Positions 58,641 to 64,000 of a DNA stretch of 64,000 nucleotides are shown in pieces. The position numbers and the translations under genes are program-made. The first letter of the stretch is position 1, and every line of letters begins with the position of its first letter. The stretch spans positions 1 to 64,000 of the forward strand of contig JAXLSU010000014.1 in NCBI GenBank assembly GCA_046330455.1, given 5' to 3'. The notes below the pieces were generated by a model that saw only the letters and a program-made list of their open reading frames with translations, was not told the origin of the DNA and searched no databases. The stretch is from CAVQXR01 sp046330455 (GTDB lineage Bacteria; Actinomycetota; Thermoleophilia; Gaiellales; Gaiellaceae).

Positions 58641-59573
58641 ATGGCGAAGACGGCGAAGATCTGTCGCGGCACCTGGTGCATGGCGTTCGGGTTCGAGCCG
58701 CAGATGGCAACGATGGAGCAGGTGTGCGAGGTGCTGTCGGCCTTCGGGTACGACGGCGTCGAGCTCGGCGGCTTCTTCGACCACTGCACGGTCGAGCGGT
58801 TTCCCGACCGGGCGAGCCGCGACAAGCTCCGCAAGTGGATCACCGAAGACCTCGGGCTCGAGCTCGCCGGGATCGCGCCCGGCCCGTACGGCGACCTGTT
58901 CCGGCTGCCCTGGGCGACCGGCTCGCAGGAGGTCTACGACGAGTACATCCGGTACTTCGAGGGCTACCTGCAGCTCGCCGCCGACATGGGCATCCCCGGC
59001 ATGCGCGTCGATCCGGGTGCCGCCGGCCCGCTCCCGTACGACGCCGACTACGACGCGGTCTGGGAGCGGGTCGTGAAGACGTTCCAGCACCACGCGGAGC
59101 GCGGGAAGGAGCACGGCATCACGATGCTGTGGGAGCTCGAGTCGCTCCAGCCGTTCAACAAGCCGTCGGAGACGGTCAAGATGCTGAACGACGTCGGGCA
59201 CTCGCACTTCAAGCTCATGTACGACACGGGGCACTTCCAGGCGTGCGGCGTGATCGGGCACAACCACGTCCAGCCGGCCGAGACGCTCGGCAACCAGATC
59301 GAGTTCGTCAAGATGCTCCCGGCCGGCTCGATCGGCCATGTCCACCTGTGTGACACGGACATGAACACGCACCTGAACATGTTCGGGACGAAGTGCAACT
59401 ACGGCGAGGGGATCATCGACTTCGCGGAGCTGATGCCGGTGCTCGCCGACGCCTACGACGGCGAGTGGTGGGCGGTCGACTCGATCCCGATGGGCTCGAA
59501 GGCCTGGCAGGACACCTGGGACGGCGTCCTCTGGCTGAACGACAGGCTCGACGAGTACGTCCGCAAGGGCTAG
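58641..59573 (+). CDS. TIM-barrel sugar isomerase/epimerase-like protein (paralogue 2)
   Basis: Barrel protein of 310 residues and close paralogue of the protein at 56924. Blocks: VLSAFGYDGVELGGFFDHCT, LAGIAPGPYGDLFRLPWATG, GITMLWELESLQPF (Glu), FKLMYDTGHFQACG (Asp, His), IGHVHLCDTDMNTH. Both metal-binding sets are intact, so the two copies may form a hetero-complex or act on successive intermediates. The ATG 58641 has AGAGGGAGG upstream. It lies between an SDR and a zinc dehydrogenase gene. Confidence 0.85.
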   Translation: MAKTAKICRGTWCMAFGFEPQMATMEQVCEVLSAFGYDGVELGGFFDHCTVERFPDRASRDKLRKWITEDLGLELAGIAPGPYGDLFRLPWATGSQEVYDEYIRYFEGYLQLAADMGIPGMRVDPGAAGPLPYDADYDAVWERVVKTFQHHAERGKEHGITMLWELESLQPFNKPSETVKMLNDVGHSHFKLMYDTGHFQACGVIGHNHVQPAETLGNQIEFVKMLPAGSIGHVHLCDTDMNTHLNMFGTKCNYGEGIIDFAELMPVLADAYDGEWWAVDSIPMGSKAWQDTWDGVLWLNDRLDEYVRKG

Positions 59574-59601
59574 TGCAACCGCGAAACGAGGAGATCAGAC
59601 G

Positions 59602-60663
59602 ATGAAGGCTGCTGTCTTCTACGAGACCGAGCGTCTCGAGATCGAGGACGTTCCCGAGCCGGAGGCCGGCTCCGACGAGGTCGTGTTCAAGGTCCTCGCC
59701 TGCGGCTTCTGCGGCTCGGACATCGAGTACTACTACGGGCGCAGCCCGGTCGGCACGGCGACCGGCAAGGGCCCGCTCGTGCTCGGCCACGAGATCTGCG
59801 GCGAGGTCGTCCAGACCGGAGCGCTCGCCGAGCAGTACGGGCTCGCCGTCGGCGATCGCGTGGCCGTCAACCCGATCCAGGCCTGCAACGCCTGCAACGC
59901 GTGCCGGGCCGGGAAGCCCTCCTTCTGCCAGAACCTCTCCGTGCTCGGCGTGACGACGAACGGCGGCTTCGCCGAGCTCGGCAAGACGAAGATCCACCAC
60001 GCGTACAAGCTCCCCGACTCGCTCACCGACGAGCAGGGTGCGTTCGTCGAGATGCTCTCCTCGGCGGTCTACTCGGTCAAGCGCGCCGAGGTGGAGCCGG
60101 AGTGCTTCGCGGTCGTGTACGGCCCCGGCCCCGTCGGGCTCTCGATGGTGCAGCTGCTCAAGAACGAGGGCGCACGCGTCGCGATCGTGGGCACGCGCGA
60201 CTACCGGCTGCAGCTCGCGAAGGACGTCGGCGCCGACCACGCCTTCAACACGAAGGACGAGTCCTCGCCGTTCTACACCGCCGACCTCGCCAAGTCGATC
60301 CAGGATGCGAACGACGGTGCGCTCGCCGATCGCGTCCTCGTTGCGACGGCCTCGCTGCAGGCCAATCAGCAGGCGATCGAGATCTCCGGCCCCGGCTCGA
60401 CCGTCGTCCTCATGGGCCTCGCCGGCCCCGAGGACGCGATCTCCGTGCCGCTGCTCGGAAACCTCTACCTCGACAAGACGATCCGGTTCTCGCTCCTCTA
60501 CCCGCTCCAGTGGCCGAAGACCCTGCGGATCCTCGCCGACGAGAAGATCGCGACCGACAAGATCATCACGCACTCGGCGTCGCTCGAGGGAATCGCGCCG
60601 GCGATCGAGCGGGTGCTGAACCGCGAGGACGACGTCATCAAGACCGTCATCAAGCCGTCCTAG
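59602..60663 (+). CDS. Zinc-dependent medium-chain (sorbitol/threonine-type) dehydrogenase
   Basis: Medium-chain dehydrogenase of 353 residues. Catalytic zinc ligands are in CGFCGSDIEYYYGR and GHEICGEVV; the structural zinc site is CNACNACRAGKPSFC (CxxCxxCx7C). The Rossmann part reads VYGPGPVGLSMVQLLKNEGA. The family oxidises polyols, sugars or threonine. The ATG 59602 has a GGAG ribosome site. It lies between two barrel genes and probably makes a keto-sugar or keto-polyol with NAD. Confidence 0.92.
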   Translation: MKAAVFYETERLEIEDVPEPEAGSDEVVFKVLACGFCGSDIEYYYGRSPVGTATGKGPLVLGHEICGEVVQTGALAEQYGLAVGDRVAVNPIQACNACNACRAGKPSFCQNLSVLGVTTNGGFAELGKTKIHHAYKLPDSLTDEQGAFVEMLSSAVYSVKRAEVEPECFAVVYGPGPVGLSMVQLLKNEGARVAIVGTRDYRLQLAKDVGADHAFNTKDESSPFYTADLAKSIQDANDGALADRVLVATASLQANQQAIEISGPGSTVVLMGLAGPEDAISVPLLGNLYLDKTIRFSLLYPLQWPKTLRILADEKIATDKIITHSASLEGIAPAIERVLNREDDVIKTVIKPS

Positions 60664-60674
60664 GGAGGAGACAG

Positions 60675-61553
60675 ATGGCCGAGCCGAAGTTCTCCGTCTC
60701 CGAGATCACGACGTTTCACCAGAGCTACGACGAGGACCTCGCCGTCTACCGCGAGGCCGGGATCGAGGGGGTCGGGATCTGGGAGTTCAAGCTCGAGGAG
60801 GGCAAGGACGCGGAGTCGCTCGCGAAGCTGCGGGACGCCGGGATGACGGCGACGACGATGATCCCGGCCTGTCTCTCCGTCTGGCCGGTGCCGTTCCCCG
60901 GGCCCACCGATCCGAAGGAGCGGACCGAGGCGCTGTGTGCTGCGATCCGTCGCTTCGCACCCTTCGAGCCGGCCGTGATCCTGACGGTCACGGGACATCC
61001 GGGCGACGGGGTGGACGCGGGCGAGATCCGGCGCGTCTACGTCGAGGGGATGCGCAAGGCGGCGAAGGTCGCGGCCGAGTACGGGCTGACGATCGGCGTC
61101 GAGCCGCTCCACCGCAACGTCTACTCGACCTGGTCGATCATCGGGGATCTTCCCGGCACGATCGAGCTGATGGACGAGATCGGCGAGCCGAACGTCCAGG
61201 TGCTGTACGACGTGTACCACCTCTGGGACACCGACGACCTGCTCGCCGACACGGTGGAGCACGCCGATCGGATCGTGCCGAGCGTCCACGTCTGCGACTG
61301 GCGTGCGGACACGAGGAACGACTTCGACCGGGCGCTCCCGGGCGACGGGATCATCGATCTCCCGGCGATCTTCGGCGCGCTCGAGGCCGGAGGCGTCGTC
61401 GGGTGGTTCGATCTCGAGATCTTCTCGGACGACGGCTCGTTCTCCGACATGGACTTCGAGGACTCGCTCTGGAAGCAGGATCCGCTCGAGGTCGTGAAGC
61501 GCGGCAAGGCCGGCTTCGAGAAGGCCTGGGCGGCGAGGAAGGCCCCGAGCTGA
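60675..61553 (+). CDS. TIM-barrel sugar isomerase/epimerase-like protein (third)
   Basis: Barrel protein of 292 residues, only distantly related to the two paralogues upstream. It starts FSVSEITTFHQSYDEDLAVY, with REAGIEGVGIWEFKLEEGKD (Glu), GLTIGVEPLHRNVYS (Glu, His), VQVLYDVYHLWDTDD (Asp, His), VPSVHVCDWRADTRNDFDRA (His, Asp) and WFDLEIFSDDGS (Glu), so a full metal site is likely. It resembles hydroxypyruvate isomerase/inosose-type proteins. The ATG has GGGAGGAG upstream; the stop overlaps the next SDR (TGATG). Confidence 0.85.
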   Translation: MAEPKFSVSEITTFHQSYDEDLAVYREAGIEGVGIWEFKLEEGKDAESLAKLRDAGMTATTMIPACLSVWPVPFPGPTDPKERTEALCAAIRRFAPFEPAVILTVTGHPGDGVDAGEIRRVYVEGMRKAAKVAAEYGLTIGVEPLHRNVYSTWSIIGDLPGTIELMDEIGEPNVQVLYDVYHLWDTDDLLADTVEHADRIVPSVHVCDWRADTRNDFDRALPGDGIIDLPAIFGALEAGGVVGWFDLEIFSDDGSFSDMDFEDSLWKQDPLEVVKRGKAGFEKAWAARKAPS

Positions 61554-62332
61554 TGGGACGGCTCGACGGCAAGGTGGCGCTCGTGACCGGTGCCTCGCAC
61601 GAGCGGGGCATCGGTCGCGGGATCGCGCTCGCGCTGGCCGAGGAGGGAGCCGACGTCGCCTGTGCCGACGTCGGCTTCGCGGAGGCGGGCGAGGAACTGG
61701 CCGGCGAGCTCCGGGCGCTGGGGCGGCGGGCGGGCTTCTACCGGGCGAACGTCGCCGACCGGGGGGAGGTCGACGCGCTCTTCGAGCAGGTGCAGGCCGA
61801 CCTCGGGCCGCTCGACATCGTCGCCTCGAACGCCGGAACGGCCGACTGGGAGCCCTGGACGGGCATCTCGGACGCGTCCTTCGACCGGGTCGTCGGCGCG
61901 AACCTCACCGGCGCGTTCAACGTCGGGCAGGCGGCGGCGCGGGCGATGGTGGCCCGCGGCGCGGGCGGCCGGATCGTGTTCACCTCGTCGGTCCACGTGC
62001 AGATGTGCTTCCCGACGATGGGCGTGTACGGGGCGACGAAGCAGGCGCTGCGGGCACTCGCAGAGACCATGGCGATCGAGCTCGGCCAGTACGGGGTCAC
62101 CGTGAACCACATCGGGCCCGGCTGGGTGAAGTCACAGCTGAACGACAACTCGCCGGGGCTGCGGACGCAGGAGGACGAGGAGGCGACGCTGCGGCTGATC
62201 CCGATCTCGCGGCCGTCCGAGCCGATCGAGCAGGGCCGCGCGGTCGTCTACCTGTGTTCGTCACCTGACGGCGACTACGTGACCGGCGAGTTCATCCGGG
62301 TCGACGGCGGCTTCTTGGTGGGGAAGTACTGA
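61553..62332 (+). CDS. SDR family oxidoreductase of the sugar-type operon
   Basis: Short-chain dehydrogenase of 259 residues. The cofactor motif has an insertion, TGASHERGIGRG, of the kind seen in some divergent SDRs; CADVGFAEAG, ASNAGTADWEPWTGI, TSSVHVQMCFPTMGVYGATK (catalytic Tyr-Lys) and VNHIGPGWVKSQLND follow. The C terminus is GGFLVGKY. The ATG 61553 overlaps the previous stop, and its own stop overlaps the next gene (TGATG). It is the second intact SDR of the operon. Confidence 0.9.
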   Translation: MGRLDGKVALVTGASHERGIGRGIALALAEEGADVACADVGFAEAGEELAGELRALGRRAGFYRANVADRGEVDALFEQVQADLGPLDIVASNAGTADWEPWTGISDASFDRVVGANLTGAFNVGQAAARAMVARGAGGRIVFTSSVHVQMCFPTMGVYGATKQALRALAETMAIELGQYGVTVNHIGPGWVKSQLNDNSPGLRTQEDEEATLRLIPISRPSEPIEQGRAVVYLCSSPDGDYVTGEFIRVDGGFLVGKY

Positions 62333-62907
62333 TGGCCGCCGTCACGTGCGTCGGGCTCTCGCAGGCCCTCGAGGCGGCGGTTCGCGAGGCGCTCGCGGCT
62401 GTGGCGCTCCCGGTCGTCGTCGCCTCCGCCGGCCCGCAGCCACGGGGAGCCTTCCTCGACTGCTCGCAGGAGGAGTGGACAGCCACCGTCGCTGCCGCAA
62501 AGGCGGCGTTCCAGGCCGCGCAGGGCGCTGCGGCCGGCTGGGAGGCGGGCGGCGCCGAGGGGCGAATCGTGTTCGTCGTTCCGACCTCGACGGTGCGGGT
62601 CGTCCCGGGAGACGCGCTCGCGGCAGCCGCCGGCGGCTTCCTGACGACGATCGGCCAGGTCGGTGCGATCGAGCTCGGCGGCAAGGGGATCACCGTGAAC
62701 ACGGTCGTCCACGGCTGGCTCGAGGGCGAGCCCGAGGCCCTCGTCGAGGGGATCCCGGCGGGAAGGCTCGCGAAGCCGGCGGACGTGGCCGGCGCGGTCG
62801 CGTTTCTCGCCTCACCTGCGGCCGCCTACATCAACGGCGCGGTGCTGACGGTCGACGGCGGCGCCTGGATCACGAAGACCGGTGGAGGGAGTCCCCTGCT
62901 GCCTTGA
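62332..62907 (+). CDS. SDR-derived protein lacking cofactor and catalytic motifs
   Basis: A 191-residue protein that keeps only the C-terminal SDR pattern (GKGITVNTVVHGWLEGEP, KPADVAGAVAFLASPAAAYI, GAVLTVDGG). The N terminus has no TGxxxGIG motif and there is no Tyr-x-x-x-Lys: the place of the catalytic strand reads GRIVFVVPTSTVRVVPG. Yet the frame is intact and coupled on both sides (TGATG and TTGA overlaps), so it is kept under selection. It may be a non-catalytic partner subunit of the neighbouring SDR. An alternative is a recently shortened, dying gene. Confidence 0.75.
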   Translation: MAAVTCVGLSQALEAAVREALAAVALPVVVASAGPQPRGAFLDCSQEEWTATVAAAKAAFQAAQGAAAGWEAGGAEGRIVFVVPTSTVRVVPGDALAAAAGGFLTTIGQVGAIELGGKGITVNTVVHGWLEGEPEALVEGIPAGRLAKPADVAGAVAFLASPAAAYINGAVLTVDGGAWITKTGGGSPLLP

Positions 62908-63773
62908 GGCTCGCCTGCGCCGACAACACGTTCCGGCTCGTGCAGCCGTGGGAGAGCGCGGTGGAGCTGATCCGGCTGCTCGAGCTTCCCGCGGTCGACG
63001 TGTGCTGCATGGGGAACCGCTCGCACATCCGTCCCGAGGAGATCCACGGGGCGATCCCCGAGGCCGCGACGAGAGTCCGCGCGGGGCTCGAGCGAAGCGG
63101 CCTCGCCGTGTCCGATCTGTTCGTGATCCCGTGGACGGACTTCGAGACGATGGCGCCGAACAATCCGGACCCCGCAGAGCGCGAGCGCGGCCGGGCGCTC
63201 TTTCGCGACGTGCTCGAGCTCGCCGAGCGCATCGAGGCGCCGGGCCTGACGATGCTGCCGGGAATCGACTGGCCGGGCGAGAGCCACGCCGACTCGTTCG
63301 CGCGGGCCCAGGAGGAGCTCGGCGACCGCGCGGCGGCGGCCCGCGCCCGCGGGCTGCGCTTCTCGATCGAGCCGCATCTCGGCTCGATCGCGCAGGACCC
63401 CGCGGAGGCACGTCGCCTCTGCCTCGAGACGCCCGGCGTCGAGCTCACCCTCGACTACTCGCATTTCGTCTACCAGGGCTACCCGGAGGACGCGATCGAG
63501 CCTCTGGCCGCGCATGCCCGGCACTTCCACGCCCGGGGAGCGCGCCGCGAGCGGATGCAGTGTGCCCTGAAGGACTCGACGATCGACGTCGAGCGGATGG
63601 TGGCGGTGGCCCAGGCTGTCGGGTACGACGGCGACATCGGCCTCGAGTACCTCTGGATCGACTGGGAGCATCTGAACGAGTGCGACACGGTCTCCGAGAC
63701 GATTCTGCTTCGCGATCGACTCCTTGCGGCCCTCGCCGGGTGCGCCTGGCAGTACCCGGCCTCGGCGATCTGA
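62904..63773 (+). CDS. TIM-barrel sugar isomerase/epimerase-like protein (fourth)
   Basis: Barrel protein of 289 residues starting at TTG 62904, which overlaps the previous stop (TTGA). It begins RLACADNTFRLVQPWESAVE. Metal-site candidates are Glu and His in LRFSIEPHLGSIAQ, Asp and His in VELTLDYSHFVYQGYP, the HFHARGARRERMQ strand, and Glu in IGLEYLWIDWEHLNE. This is the AP-endonuclease-2/xylose isomerase-like superfamily, distant from the other three barrels. It is the last gene of the operon before metK. Confidence 0.85.
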   Translation: MRLACADNTFRLVQPWESAVELIRLLELPAVDVCCMGNRSHIRPEEIHGAIPEAATRVRAGLERSGLAVSDLFVIPWTDFETMAPNNPDPAERERGRALFRDVLELAERIEAPGLTMLPGIDWPGESHADSFARAQEELGDRAAAARARGLRFSIEPHLGSIAQDPAEARRLCLETPGVELTLDYSHFVYQGYPEDAIEPLAAHARHFHARGARRERMQCALKDSTIDVERMVAVAQAVGYDGDIGLEYLWIDWEHLNECDTVSETILLRDRLLAALAGCAWQYPASAI

Positions 63774-63822
63774 GCAATCATTGACCGATGCACGCTGTGA
63801 CTGACGACGCGGGAGGAGACGG

Positions 63823-64000
63823 ATGACGGGCGCCGGGAGCGAGTTCGGTCAGGGCCGATCGCGGAGCTTCCTGTTCACGTCCGAGTCGGTCACGGAGGGC
63901 CATCCGGACAAGATCGCCGACCAGATCTCCGACACGATCCTCGACGCGGTTCTCACAGAGGACCCGATGGGGCGGGTGGCCTGCGAGACCCTGGTCACGA
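63823..64000 (+). CDS. metK: S-adenosylmethionine synthetase, 3' truncated by window edge
   Basis: The first 59 codons of SAM synthetase: FLFTSESVTEGHPDKIADQI, then SDTILDAVLTEDPMGRVACE, unmistakably the MetK N terminus with its ATP-binding His in GHPDK. The ATG 63823 has a strong ribosome site (GGGAGGAGACGG). Only 49 bp separate it from the barrel gene, with no room for a SAM riboswitch. HpnH upstream in the region needs SAM, but that link is only functional. Confidence 0.95.
   Translation, partial: MTGAGSEFGQGRSRSFLFTSESVTEGHPDKIADQISDTILDAVLTEDPMGRVACETLVT

Noticed and set aside
63774..63822. SAM riboswitch upstream of metK
   Set aside because: The 49 bp spacer is too short and shows only a ribosome site.
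1..64000. tRNA, rRNA, CRISPR arrays, phage or integrase genes
   Set aside because: No tRNA-like cloverleaf, regular spacer-repeat array, rRNA text or recombinase motif was seen in the intergenic regions.

Overview
The window is a chromosomal stretch of a very GC-rich bacterium. It has many GTG starts (and some TTG starts), overlapping stop/start pairs (ATGA, GTGA, TTGA) and a strong G/C bias at third codon positions. An F420-type PPOX protein, a hopanoid cluster of HpnC/HpnD/HpnE type, an XRE regulator beside a PHA operon and apparent leaderless starts together suggest an actinobacterium. The class Thermoleophilia (Gaiellales/Solirubrobacterales) is my best guess; this is inference, not a database match. 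There are no rRNA or tRNA genes, CRISPR arrays, phage genes or recognisable transposase genes.

Layout: 1-1.1 kb, alkylation repair (alkA end, ogt). 1.1-7.3 kb, a B12-dependent diol/glycerol dehydratase operon: fused large+medium subunit, small subunit, a P1-family peptidase, and both reactivase subunits, with no microcompartment genes. 7.3-14.2 kb, a VOC protein, a MetX-like hydrolase, a nitroreductase-like protein, an exported membrane-anchored protein and an APC permease. 14.4-18.4 kb, two decayed short-chain dehydrogenases (SDRs) followed by two intact SDRs and a class A beta-lactamase-like protein. 18.4-20.2 kb, repeats: a 130 bp MITE-like element between two copies of a gene tail, and tandem 70 bp repeats. 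20.2-21.9 kb, a DUF4386 membrane protein and a TetR regulator separated by three operator boxes. 21.9-25.6 kb, a GntR regulator divergent from an AceE-like E1.

25.6-29.4 kb, a polyhydroxyalkanoate (PHA) set: MaoC hydratase, PhaB, PhaC, phasin and an XRE regulator, with a textbook promoter that carries an operator in its spacer. 29.4-34.8 kb on the minus strand, an MFS transporter and an acetoin dehydrogenase operon acoABCX, divergent from a tartrate/D-malate dehydrogenase-like gene. 36-40 kb, a MarR operon and small redox enzymes. 40-48.5 kb, a hopanoid operon (HpnC, HpnD, HpnE, squalene-hopene cyclase, HpnA, HpnH, HpnG, IspH) that covers farnesyl diphosphate to squalene to hopene to ribosylhopane. 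48.6-50.7 kb, small exported proteins, a second array of the 70 bp repeat family and a CnoX-like thioredoxin.

51.2-63.8 kb is a sugar- or polyol-type catabolic region. Two SDRs and a histone-deacetylase-fold enzyme lie on one side. A LacI regulator with its own operator then precedes a tightly packed operon: aldehyde dehydrogenase, VOC protein, four TIM-barrel isomerase/epimerase-like proteins (two of them close paralogues), a zinc alcohol dehydrogenase, two SDRs and one SDR-derived protein without a cofactor site. The substrate cannot be named, and the arrangement matches no pathway I recognise, so it is the best candidate for an undescribed system. The window ends in the 5' part of metK.

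A recurring theme is a -10-like TANNNT hexamer placed exactly 8 nt before start codons that lack a Shine-Dalgarno sequence, which points to frequent leaderless transcription.
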